Part shown: one piece after another, positions 1 through 8,123 of the stretch | Position numbering within the stretch: position 1 is the first letter of the stretch | Layout: each line of letters begins with the position of its first letter | From: Tridacna crocea | Taxonomy: Eukaryota > Mollusca > Bivalvia > Cardiida > Cardiidae | Direction: 5' to 3' | Assembly (NCBI GenBank): GCA_943736015.1 | Contig: OX031060.1 | Location: forward strand, 22,831,231-22,895,230 | DNA: 64,000 bases | The notes under the pieces: generated by a model | Database searches by the model: none | What the model was told of the DNA's origin: nothing | What the model saw: the letters and a program-made list of their open reading frames with translations, nothing else | Translations under genes and position numbers: made by a program

Positions 1-441
1 GGCATGTGTTCGGTTTAATAAACGTTACCTGCATTGAATGAAGGATCCAATCCATTAAATGAGACATCCAAGTTGTTATAAATTGTGATTTAAAGGGCTG
101 GCTGTAAGGGGAGATGGAGGCAAGTGGAATAACTTTTTACCAGTACTTCGCATACTATTGTTCCCATTGATACTGGCAGCGTTTTTCACATAGCCTTGTG
201 GAAAGAATTATGAGTGCTGAGATAAGATTAAATCCTGTCGCAATAATCGTCTTTAATTCTATAGAGCATATTCTCAGTCTAAGCAATTGTATCCTTAGTC
301 CGCAGATTTTACTTTCACCGGAGAAAGGGAGTTTGAGAAAGGTTTTGATATTGACATTTCCACTTTATAGTGGAAAGATTATATTGTGGATGAAGAAATT
401 GATAAATGTGTAAGGGTAATGACAAAAGCTAGTGCTAGATT
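1..441 (+). repeat. Submonomer s1 of the 445 bp repeat
   Basis: Layout, shared by all submonomers: a GGCATGTGTT-type start, a conserved TTACCTGCATTGAATGAAGGATCC stretch (positions 26-49), a GGCTGGCTGTAAGGGGAG stretch, a SINE-derived core from about 134 to 265 (TTTTTACCAGTACTTCGCA through AATCCTGTCGCAATAATCG), then AGATTTTACTTTCAC and a TGGAAAGATT...GTGGATGAAGAAATTG tail. Only s1 has the CATACTATTG core variant and a hairpin at 357-376. Confidence 0.9.
357..376 (+). other. Perfect 8 bp stem hairpin in submonomer s1
   Basis: TTTCCACT and AGTGGAAA are separated by TTAT. It is found in s1 of every unit but not in other submonomers, which have TTTTTACT on the left arm. It may be chance or a drift product. 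Confidence 0.5.
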
Positions 442-888
442 GTAATGTGTTGGGTTTTATATGTGTTACCTGCATTGACTGAAGGATCCATTAAATGAGA
501 TATCCATGTTGTTTTAAAAGATGGCGATTTAAAGTGCTGGCTGTATGGGGAGGTTGGGGTAGGGATAGAACTTTTTACCAGTACTCCGCACAATATTGTT
601 GCTATTGACACTGGCAGCCTTTTTTTACAAAGTCTCGTCGAAATAATTATGAGTGCTGAGATAAGATTAAATCCTGTCAGAATAATCGTCATCAATTCTA
701 TAAAGTATATTCTCAGTGTAAGCAAATGTATTATCAGTCGGCAGATTTTACTTTCACTTGAGGAAGGGAGTTTGACAAACGTTTTGATTTTGACATTTTT
801 ACTTTAGAGTGGAAAGATTGTATTGTGGATGAAGAAATTCATAAATGCGTGAGGCTAATGACAGAAAAGCTTCTGGAAGATTGTAATA
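442..888 (+). repeat. Submonomer s2
   Basis: 447 bases. The start is truncated by six bases relative to the others (ATTGTAATGTGTTGGG), and the core reads AGTACTCCGCACAATATTG. Unit 5 lacks this truncation. Confidence 0.9.
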
Positions 889-1337
889 GGCATGTGCTGG
901 GTTTAATAAGTGTTACCTGCATTGACTGAAGGATCCATTGAATGAAATACCCATGTTGTTATAAAAGATGGCGATTTACAGGGCTGGCTGTAAGGGGAGG
1001 TGGAGGCCAGGGAGATAACTTTTTACCAGTACTTCGCACAATATTGTTCCTATTGACACTGGGAGCCTTTCTCACTTAGCCTCGTCGAAAGAATTATAAG
1101 CGCTGAGAAAAGATAAAATCCTGTCGCAATAATCGTCATTAATTTTATAGAGCTTATTCTCGGTCTAAATAAATGTATCCTTAGTCCGCAGATTTTACTT
1201 TCACTTGAAGAAGGGAGTTTGACAAACGTTTTGATTTTGACATTTTTTACTTTAAGAGTGGAATGATTATATTGTGGATGAAGAAATTGATAAATGTGTG
1301 AGGCTAATGATAGAAAAGCTAATGCTGGATTGTAATA
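889..1337 (+). repeat. Submonomer s3
   Basis: 449 bases. The core carries GACACTGGGAGCC and ATAAGCGCTGAGAAAAG where other submonomers have ATGAGTGCTGAGATAAG, so the short open frame shared by the other submonomers is lost here. This argues that the frame is not under protein-level selection. Confidence 0.9.
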
Positions 1338-1650
1338 GGCATGTGTTGGTTTTAATAAGTGTTACCTGCATTGAATGAAGGATCCATTAAATGAGATATC
1401 CATGTTGTTATAAAAGATGGTGATTTATAGGGCTGGCTTTAAGGGGAGGTGGAGGCCAGGGGATAACTTTTTACCAGTACTTCGCACAGTATTGCTTCCA
1501 TTGACACTGGCAGCCTTTCTCACATACCCTCGTCGAAAGAATTATGAGTACTGAGATAAGATTAAATCCTGTCGCAATAATTATCATCAATTCTATAGAG
1601 CATATTCTCAGTCTAAGCAAATGTAGTCGGCAGATTTTAATTTCACCTAG
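1338..1650 (+). repeat. Submonomer s4, 3' truncated
   Basis: It matches the other submonomers through the SINE core and AGATTTTAATTTCACC, then stops abruptly at CTAGGGGGATAC, where spacer sequence begins. The last ~130 bases of a full submonomer are missing. This truncation is at the same base in every unit, so it predates the spread of the 8.13 kb unit. Confidence 0.88.
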
Positions 1651-1740
1651 GGGGATACATTTCCAGTCTGTATCTATTTATTCCTGGAAGGGTTGTTATG
1701 TGCAAAAAGACATTGTAACTGTTTGTAAAGAACAATGATG

Positions 1741-1758
1741 AAAAAAAAAAAAAAAAAA
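1741..1758 (+). repeat. Poly-A run (A18)
   Basis: Homopolymer after CAATGATG. Lengths across units: 18, 15 (9865-9879), 18 (18007-18024), 18 (26141-26158), 11 (34275-34285), 10 (42407-42416), 18 (50529-50546), 20 (58668-58687). The short runs are the two B units, which also lack the G before the run. It could be a retroposon tail remnant, but no element is recognisable upstream. Confidence 0.8.
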
Positions 1759-1901
1759 CACGAAATTTGTGAGCAGTAGATTTTGATAGCTATGTGCTTA
1801 GAATTTGCAGAAGTTAATTTCAAGAATATCGATATTTTCTAGACAGTTTTGGATTCAATTAAAAAAAGTTGTAAACTATTTTGAGGGAGATCAGTGCCTT
1901 C

Positions 1902-1965
1902 TTTTACCAGTACTTTGCACAATATTGTTCCCATTGGCACTTGCTGCTTTCTTTGATCCGAGTCT
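1902..1965 (-). repeat. SINE-core fragment s5 in the spacer
   Basis: TTTTACCAGTACTTTGCACAATATTGTTCCCATTGGCAC... matches the submonomer core, but similarity ends within about 65 bases on both sides. The distance from the s4 core (433 bases) is close to the submonomer period, so this is probably a heavily eroded fifth copy in register rather than a separate insertion. Confidence 0.6.
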
Positions 1966-2299
1966 ACAAACGCTTCAGAATCAACCAGTTCCTTGTTTCT
2001 GATACTTCATTCAGCTTTAATGTTAGTCACTGAGATAAAACTTACCTCTGGAATTATTCGATATGATTAACCACTTGTAACCATTTTTGGTCCCTTGTAT
2101 GTGTGTTTCTGTAAGATGTATCGTCGGTCTGTGAAATGCAAATGTCTAGAAATTTGATTTTATTTTCAATTTAAGGAAATGCCATGCGTTACCCCCTTCA
2201 ATTTGTTCGATTTACCTTCAGTCGAAGTGTTGTACATTTAGTACGAGAAATATTTCTTTTTGTTTCAGTTTACACCTTTAGCTGTAATTGCTTGAAATT

Positions 2300-3380
2300 G
2301 CTTGTCAGTAGGCCCTAAAACTGTATTTCTACCTTTTTTTGACAGTACAAGTTCTTAAACCAGTACCCCCAGTTGGCGATTTCAAACCCACAAGGCCTAA
2401 AACCAACCAACAGGCAGTTGCAAGCATATTGGGCCCTGGAATTGTATCCTCAGTTCGTGGAATGTTTCCCCAATCTATTTCAAATCCTCGTAGACTTTGA
2501 AATTGTTCTATACCCAGTTGAATGTACACCCAGGCCCTAAACCACTGCCTCACTCTCGTGGTATTGTTTGCACAGTTTGCCCATACACTTTTTTCCTGAC
2601 ATGTACTTAAAATCTGTAAGATTTCAGAGAGAATCCCAAATTTAACTTGTCTTCCAGTCTTAAAACATTAGTCAGCCCAATGAACCCAAGTTAGCAACTG
2701 AACACCCCCAGTCTATGAGTCCCTCGGATACACCATAAGGCCCTGAAGCTGTGTTCTGTCTGAAAATCCACCCTTTTTCAATTCCCTTACCTTCTTGATG
2801 TACCCACAGTTCGAAGATGTCCATTGGTTACTGCAACAGCTCGCGTTATGTTATTTTAGGAATCGAGACGTAGCCTTGGTGAGATGTTACTGCAACTGTT
2901 TGCGTTATGGTATTTCAGGAATCGAGATGGTAGCCTTGGTGAGATGTATCAGTAAGCTATAAACCAGTGTCCTTCCAGAGATTTTACTCCCTACCTGTTA
3001 GCCTGCAATCCCCTGTCGGAAAGATATTCGCTTGGATCCTTGTACTTCATCTCAGACGGTGAAAGATATTCTCAGTTTGATGCTCCTTCCAATCTTGTAA
3101 CAATGTCCCTTCTATTATTTCAAACCAATGCCGTATGCCTGTATCCGTGGTCTGTCAGTTGGACAGATATAACCTCAGAATTTACAACTATGCCCTCACC
3201 GGTGATTTAGCCCCAGTCAGCTTGTTTATTCTGCTTCCTTCAAATTAGAACGTAACTTAATTGAATGTACCTTCCAACGATAAAGCTATGCCCCTGTTGT
3301 TTCACCGATAAGTCTTTGGCCTCAACGTCTTCTTTATGATCTTAACCCTTAGTCTGAACGGCCTGAAATAATGTATTCGC
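2300..3380 (+). repeat. Degenerate ~20/40 bp minisatellite-like region
   Basis: Words of the form CAGTTYGAAxATGTxxCCC recur (starts at 2370, 2415, 2451, 2515, 2573, 2709 and further on), mixed with GGCCCTAAAAC-like words (2311, 2392, 2432, 2533, 2738). Intervals are loosely multiples of about 20 bases. Copies are too diverged for a firm consensus by eye. The same region occurs in every unit at the same phase. Confidence 0.4.
2827..2944 (+). repeat. 59 bp tandem duplication
   Basis: Two adjacent copies (2827-2885 and 2886-2944) both start GTTACTGCAAC and end GTAGCCTTGGTGAGAT-like, with about nine mismatches. It is present at the same place in all units (for example 10948, 19093 and 35353), so it predates unit amplification. 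Confidence 0.85.
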
Positions 3381-3384
3381 CCTC

Positions 3385-4030
3385 ATGTTTCATCTCACAC
3401 ACTCTATCTCTTCTCCTTTTCTTTATTTATTTCTATCCCTCTTTTTGCAATTTCTGTTTTTCTTCACCTCTCTCCATTTAATTTTGTGTATCTCTATTGT
3501 TTCTCTTTCTCTGTGTCTCTCACACTCTATCTACTGCCTTCCGAACTCTTTTTTACTACTCTCTGTCCCTCATTTTATCTTTCTCTCAACACTGTTTTCC
3601 ACGCTCAGTCTCTCGCTGTTTCTCTGTTTCTCTGTCTGTTTGTCTGTCTCTCTCGCTTTCTGTCTTTCTCTTGCTCTGTGTATCACTCTATACCCCTTTC
3701 CATTTCTATTCCTGCTCTTCTTTTATTTCTTTCCTCTTTCTACCTGTATCTCACTGCCTTCTTTCACACAGTCTCTTTATCTCTGTTGCTTTCTGTCTCT
3801 TCCGCTATTCAACCATCTTCTGTCTCATTTTCCTATCACTCCCTATTCTGTTATGTTCTCTCTGTCTCTCTTTATTTCTCTTTGCTTCCTGCAAACTTTA
3901 CTCTTGTCTCTCCATCCTATCAATCTCTTTCGCTTTTTTCCCTATTATCTATCTTACTATCTATATATCTATCTCTATCTGTCTATCTATCTATCTATCA
4001 ATCTATCTATCTATCTATCTGTCTATCTAT
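3385..4030 (+). repeat. Pyrimidine tract with TATC microsatellite, unit 1
   Basis: About 650 bases very rich in C and T on the plus strand (TCTCTGTCTGTTTGTCTGTCTCTC-like), ending in a TATC array at 3946-4030 (85 bases with CTGT, TTAC and CAAT interruptions). All three plus frames stay open for 180-217 codons only because CT-rich DNA has few stop codons; the translations are Ser/Leu/Phe/Tyr low complexity. Such a tract can form triplex (H-DNA) structures in principle. Confidence 0.9.
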
Positions 4031-4459
4031 AAAGACTGCTTTCTCTGACCACACGATGTCCATCCTTTTCCTCCAAAAATGTACGTCCTACAATAAATTA
4101 GCTTCTTTTCTTCATATCTTCCTCAGTCTGCATGATTAATCGTTTCTCATTCGATATGATGCTCCTTCAGTCCGTAATTTTGAGTGTAATCTAACTATAT
4201 TATCATTCGAATATTTTAGAATGAAATGTTATGGTGTTACTAGCACATTTGAGACATCCTGGCAAGATCTTACAAGATTACGTAATCACCCTGTAGATTT
4301 CTACATACGACCAATTTAAATTCCCTATCGACATCAGCTATTTACCTAATGAATACCGAAAAAGCCAAGGTTCCCATTTTATGATCTAAAGCATCTATCT
4401 ATTGGAAATAAGTCATAAAAATAAACGTAGGATTCTCAATGCTATAAGTGTGCAGTATT

Positions 4460-4717
4460 GATTGAAGAGTGTTAAAAGTTCGATTTCAATATTAGTTCAG
4501 TTCATATTGCGGCGGCCCGTGAACTTGTCCTCTCCTGCAATTACTTTTACCAGTATTCCGCACAATATTCTTTCCAAGGCACTGACTACTTTTCAACATA
4601 AGAATCGTCAAAATAATGATAAAGGATGAGAAATGAATCATATCGCAATGACTGTAAGCAATTTGCGGAAAAAATCGACCGAGGCGGGAATAAAACTAGC
4701 AGCTCCGTGTTCTCGAT
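4460..4717 (-). mobile_element. SINE-like copy A, unit 1
   Basis: Reading the plus strand: a GATTGAAGAGTG edge, TTTCAATATTAGTTCAGTT, the ATTGCGGCGGCCCGTGAACTTG core, ATTACTTTTACCAGTATTCCGC, CATATCGCAATGACTG, then AATCGACCGAGGCGGGAATAAAAC. This is the same order of blocks as in the other copies. If it is a tRNA-derived SINE, its 5' head (B box) is at the high coordinate and its 3' end at the low one, so it lies on the minus strand. Here the B box is decayed (GTTTTATTCC on the minus strand). A second partial core copy follows at 4733-4791. Confidence 0.65.
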
Positions 4718-4813
4718 TTTTTTATGGTTCTCTTTATCCAGTACTCATCGTAATATTATATCCACTGGCTGCTGCCTCACATGCTCAATGTCATAAACAT
4801 CAAAACATTATTC

Positions 4814-4816
<3 letters not shown>

Positions 4817-4846
<30 letters not shown>
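4817..4846 (+). repeat. (AG)15 microsatellite, unit 1
   Basis: Perfect AG repeat between TTCACC and CTTTTTAAATGG. It sits where other composite copies in the unit have GAGAGACAGC...GAGAGGGAGTGAG (6271-6323), so it may have grown from that purine-rich segment. Confidence 0.95.
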
Positions 4847-4849
<3 letters not shown>

Positions 4850-5034
4850 TTTAAATGGAAAGTTGGAAAGCGCTTTTGATTTCGACACTTTTACCTTATA
4901 GTAGTAGGATTGCACTTTGGATAAAGAAATTGTTAAGTTTGGAAAGATTAATGACAGAAAAGAGAATTTTATGTTTCGTCCTATTTTAATAGGTATGCGT
5001 TAAAAAGTGTTCTGAAAGTAAATATAAGGGTTAA
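4847..5034 (+). repeat. Diverged submonomer 3' half, unit 1
   Basis: GCTTTTGATTTCGACACTTTTACCTTATAGTAG...GGATAAAGAAATTGTTAAG...AATGACAGAAAAG...TTTTAATAGGTATGCGTTAAAAAGTG follows the same order as the tail and start of the 445 bp submonomer. In B units two bases (GTGGATAAAG and AGGCATGCG) match the submonomer better than type A does. Confidence 0.65.
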
Positions 5035-5190
5035 TGTTTTAGCCGTCGTCCTCTTTTCCACGTAATTACCGTTAAAACAATGAACAGCACTGAGACAGCA
5101 GACGGGCAATTGATTTCATCAAATCTTGCGAACTAGGGATTGGCTACCCCCTTGTCTCTAGAACTACGGATAAACGACTGAGTTATCGAA
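5035..5190 (-). mobile_element. Truncated SINE-like fragment, unit 1
   Basis: CTCTTTTCCACGTAATTACCGTTAAAAC...GCACTGAGACAGCAGACGGG...CATCAAATCTTGCGAACTAGGGATTGGCTACC lines up with the head half of the neighbouring SINE copies (TTTTCCACATAATTATAGTCAAAAC). The GCGGCGGCC core is missing. It abuts the (GATT)n edge of the next copy. Confidence 0.5.
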
Positions 5191-5206
5191 CTAGTGTTTG
5201 ACAATC

Positions 5207-5989
5207 GATTGATTGATTGATTGACTATATGTGTTTAACACCGTTTTCAACGATATTCGAGTTATATTGCGGCGGCCAGTTCTCTTGCCTATGCGTTCCT
5301 ATAGTTTCAGTAACTAGTACTTTTCACGATATTCTTCCCAAGCCATTGACTGCTTTTCCACATAATTATAGTCAAAACTGCTGCTCAGAAAAATTAATGC
5401 TACCACAGTGAGCATTATCAACCCTCGGAAAGAAATGACCGAGCAGGGGATACAAACCAGCCAAGCAGTGCCTCAAGCTCCGGGCAATGCAGACCGAATA
5501 CCTTTTTAAGAATCTTTGGAAGGTGAAGTCAATGTGTTGATTTGAAAATGCTGTGAAGTATTTCAGGTAAATAAAAGAAGGGGGACTGAATTGGATGATT
5601 GATTGATTGCATGTGGTTTAACACCGTTTTCAACAATATTTCAATTATATCGCGGCGGCCAGTGCACCTACCCATACTTTACTGAAGGTTCAGTAACCAG
5701 TCCTTTGTATGATATCTTCAAAATGCAAATTACTCCTTTTCAACATAACTATTATTAAAAGTGGTTTCGAGAGGCTAGCGAAGAACCAATCCTGTCGCAA
5801 AAATTATTATCAAACCTCGGAAAGACATGGCCGAGTAGGGGAATCAAACCAGCTTACCCATGTCTCAAGTTCTATAGGCTATCGACCGAATTGATATTCG
5901 AAAATCTCTGTAGTGAAAGAAAAGTTTTGATTTTGGAATGGTGTGAAAGATTTTCAGATTTATCAAAGAAAGGTAACTAATTTGAATGG
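5207..5989 (-). mobile_element. Tandem pair of SINE-like copies with flank, unit 1
   Basis: Two copies, 5207-5596 and 5597-5989, each start with GATT repeats (four, then three). They continue through TTTAACACCGTTTTCAAC, TATT...AGTTATAT, GCGGCGGCCAGT and CTCGGAAAGA...ATGRCCGAG to a B-box-like GGTTTGTATCC or GGTTTGATTCC on the minus strand. Both are followed by alignable flank (GAATCTTTGGAAGGTGAAG versus AAATCTCTGTAGTGAAAG). Flank and element were therefore duplicated together, giving a 390 bp tandem duplication rather than two independent insertions. On the minus strand the GATT edge reads as an (AATC)n 3' tail. Confidence 0.72.
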
Positions 5990-6446
5990 AAAAAAAAGAT
6001 GTTTTCCTGAACTCTTCAAGAGTTTGCTATAACTTAACACAAAGCCATGGCGTTTTTTCAACGCTTTTTAATAATTGCTTTGATGATGATGTTAATGATT
6101 ATAATAATGGTGATGGTAGTTTCGATGGTTGAGTTGGTAGTGATGGTGGTAAAGCCGATACCGGATTTAGTAGTGGGGATAAATGTGTTTGTTTTCTTGG
6201 TGTTTTAAGGCCGACTTGAACATTACTTGTATGTTACTAATTGTGCACGTGGATTTTTAGAGACATTAAAACCGAGAGACAGCAACAGAGAGGCAGTGAG
6301 TGTGAGAGGGAGTGAGTTTGAGAAAGGTTTTAAATTTAACAATATTTACTTAATAGTGGAAAGGTCGTATTGTGGATGAAGAAATTGTTAAATTTGTAAG
6401 CTAATGACAGAAAAGCGAAATATCTATACTGTGCTAGATTTCAATA
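5990..6446 (+). repeat. TGA-rich spacer plus diverged submonomer 3' half, unit 1
   Basis: No gene. 6076-6150 is an imperfect GATGAT/GGTGAT repeat. 6205-6260 (TTTTAAGGCCGACTTGAACATTACTTG...) is a duplicate of 7012-7060. 6265-6446 has a GAGAGACAGC...GAGTGAG purine stretch followed by the GAGTTTGAGAAAGG...GTGGATGAAGAAATTG tail shared with the submonomers. Confidence 0.65.
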
Positions 6447-7236
6447 GGCATGTGTTGTCTTTGATATGTGTTACCTGCATTGAATGAAGGATCCATTAAA
6501 TGAGATACCCTTGTTATTATAAAAGATTGAGATTTAAAGGGCTGGCTGTAAGGGGAGGTGGAGGCCAGGGAAATTCATCGGACTTTGGTAAAATTTGAAT
6601 TTGTTTTGTTGCTTTTAGTCTATTGTGTTTTTAGTCATATTGGATTTCAGTCATATGAGATATATCAGGGCGTCATTTGCATCTATCAAAGCTGTGTCGG
6701 TATTTTATTTACCAGTACATTTGCACATTATTCCAAACCAATGGATGCTTTCCTACATCCATCAATATTTTTTTGGGGAAAAAAAACTGTTAGTGACGAG
6801 AAAGTAATATATCATGTCGCAGTGACTCATCAAACCTCAGATAAAAATTGCAACAGCTTGGGAATCGAACCTGTGAACCCCTATTTTACAACCGCCGTTT
6901 GTCATGAGGTGAGCAACCAAGCTTAGAATTATGCTGATGATGTTTCTTGCACTTCATCAGATGTTAAAGATTATGTCAACAAAAATGAAGGTTACTATTT
7001 TTTGGTGTTTTAACGCCGACTTGAACATTACTTGAATGTAACTAATGGTGCCTGTGAATTTCTATAGATATGAAAACCGAGAGACAGCTACACAGGCAGT
7101 GAGTGTGGGAGGGAGGGAGTTTAAGAAAGGGTTTGATTTTGACATTTTACTTTATAGTGGAAAGATTGTATTGTGGATGAAGAAATTGATAAATGTGTCA
7201 GGCGAATGACAGAAAATGTAGTGCAAGATTGTAATA
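6447..7236 (+). repeat. Long-form submonomer (790 bp), unit 1
   Basis: It starts and ends like a 445 bp submonomer (GGCATGTGTT..., ...GATTGTAATA) but is 345 bases longer. The extra DNA is more of the SINE: upstream body (6571-6707) and the head with a good B box (6828-6926), followed by a TTTAACGCCGACTTGAACATT segment and a purine-rich GAGAGACAGC...GGGAGGGAG stretch. I infer this is close to the ancestral composite and that the 445 bp form is a shortened derivative. A 122-codon open frame across it begins at GTG and is not credible as a gene. The AAACCGAGAG variant is shared with unit 7. Confidence 0.75.
6861..6871 (-). promoter_or_regulatory. Pol III B-box-like motif in the long-form SINE
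   Basis: The minus strand reads GGTTCGATTCC, a full match to the internal B-box consensus GGTTCGANNCC. It is identical in all eight units (15003, 23137, 31267, 39405, 47526, 55664, 63817). A possible A box (GGTTGCTCACCTCATG, minus strand) lies about 40-50 bases upstream, at the long end of normal spacing. This supports a tRNA-derived origin; whether it is still transcribed cannot be told from the sequence. Confidence 0.5.
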
Positions 7237-7683
7237 GGCATGTGTTGGGTTTAATAAGTGTTACCTGCATTGAATGAAGGATCCATTAAAAGAGATATCC
7301 ATGTTGTTATAAAAGATGGCGATTTAAAGGGCTGGCTGTAGGGGGAGGTGGAGGCCAGGGGGATAACTTTTTACCAGTACTTCGCACAATATTGTTCCCA
7401 TTGACACTGGCAGCCTTTCTCACATAGCCTCGTCGAAAGAATTATGAGTGCTGAGATAAGATTAAATCCTGTCGCAATAATCGTCATCAATTCTATAGAG
7501 CATGTTCTCAGTGTAAGCAAATGTGTCCTTAGTCAGCAGATTTTACTTTCATCTGAAGAAGGGTGTTTGAGAAGGGTTTTGATTTTGACATTGTTACTTC
7601 AGAGTGGAAAGATTGTATTGTGGATAAAGAAATTGATAAATGTGTCAGGCTAATGACAGAAAAGGTAGTACTAGATTGTAATA
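7237..7683 (+). repeat. Submonomer s6
   Basis: 447 bases, first short-form copy after the long form. It has GAGCATGTTCTCAGTGTAAGC and AGTCAGCAG variants not found in s1-s4. It is directly followed by s7 without any spacer. Confidence 0.9.
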
Positions 7684-8123
7684 GGCATGTGTTGGGTTTA
7701 ATATGTGTTACCTGCATTGAATGAAAGATCCATTAAATGAGATATCCATGTTGTTATAAAAGATGGTGATTTAAAGGGCTGGCTGTAAGGGGAGGTGGAG
7801 GTCAGGATAAAACCTTTTACCAGTACTTCGCACAATATTGTTCCCATTGACACTGGCAGCCTTTGTCAAATAGATTCGTGGAAAGAATTATGAGTGCTGA
7901 GATAAGATTAAATCTTGTCGCAAAAATCATCATGAATTCTAAAGAGCATATTCTCAGTCTAAATAGATGTATCCTTAGTCCGCAGATTTTACTTTCACCT
8001 GCGAAAGGGAGTTTGAGAGGTTTTTTGACATTTTTACTTTATAGTGGAAAGATTGTATTGTGGATTAAGAAACTGATAAATGTGTAAAGCTGATGACAGA
8101 AAAGCTTCATGTAGAGTGTAGTA
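7684..8123 (+). repeat. Submonomer s7
   Basis: 440 bases, running straight into s1 of the next unit, so the unit junction as drawn is inside a continuous submonomer block. It has a short deletion in the tail (GAGAGGTTTTTTGACA) and AAATCATCATGAATTC in the core. Confidence 0.9.

Larger units (their letters stand above)
1651..4459 (+). repeat. Unit 1 spacer: low-copy part of the unit
   Basis: No gene seen. In order: AT-rich DNA with an A18 run (1741-1758); a remnant of the submonomer/SINE core at 1902-1965 (TTTTACCAGTACTTTGCACA); a stretch at about 2300-3380 with recurring CAGTYTGAA...CCC and GGCCCTAAAAC words; a 59 bp tandem duplication at 2827-2944; a pyrimidine tract; and AT-rich DNA at 4040-4459 in which I recognise nothing. 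A 74-codon minus-strand open frame at 2329-2553 is present in every unit but has no recognisable family. Confidence 0.75.
1..8123 (+). repeat. Macrosatellite unit 1 (type A)
   Basis: Length 8123. Reference unit for the internal annotation. It shares TTTCAG near 2269 with unit 2 only (the others have TTTGAG), and a CACGTG palindrome at 6246-6251 with units 2 and 8. The AG tract is 15 repeats. The true biological start of a unit cannot be known from a tandem array; phase here is set by the window edge. Confidence 0.95.

Noticed and set aside
198..413. Recurrent short frames with a shared ATT/ATG-started AEIRLNPVAI-like peptide in each submonomer
   Set aside because: The similarity is that of the underlying DNA repeat. 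Copy s3 has lost the start (ATAAGCGC), s4 is truncated in a different frame, and there is no family match; nothing suggests selection on the protein.
2329..2553. 74-codon minus-strand frame kept open in all eight units
   Set aside because: Recent homogenisation alone would keep it open. No recognisable domain, no ATG-supported gene structure, and it overlaps the degenerate minisatellite.
3385..4139. Overlapping plus-strand open frames of 180-250 codons rich in Ser, Leu, Phe, Tyr
   Set aside because: They lie in CT-rich simple sequence where stop codons are rare, overlap in three frames at once, change length with TATC repeat number, and one is cut by a TAG in units 5 and 6.
6246..6251. CACGTG E-box in units 1, 2 and 8
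   Set aside because: A single G/C difference creates it; there is no promoter or gene nearby, so it is useful only as a marker.
6558..6926. 122-codon frame in the long-form submonomer with a hydrophobic N-terminal part
   Set aside because: It starts at GTG, spans the SINE on the antisense strand, and is shifted in unit 8 by one extra A. A eukaryotic gene would not be expected here.
6840..6926. Possible tRNA gene
   Set aside because: Only a B-box match is convincing; no acceptor stem, anticodon arm or cloverleaf can be drawn. It fits a decayed tRNA-derived SINE head better.
1..8123. LTR retrotransposon or virus-derived element as the repeat unit
   Set aside because: No reverse transcriptase, integrase, gag or capsid-like frame, no primer binding site and no terminal repeat pair that is separate from the submonomers.
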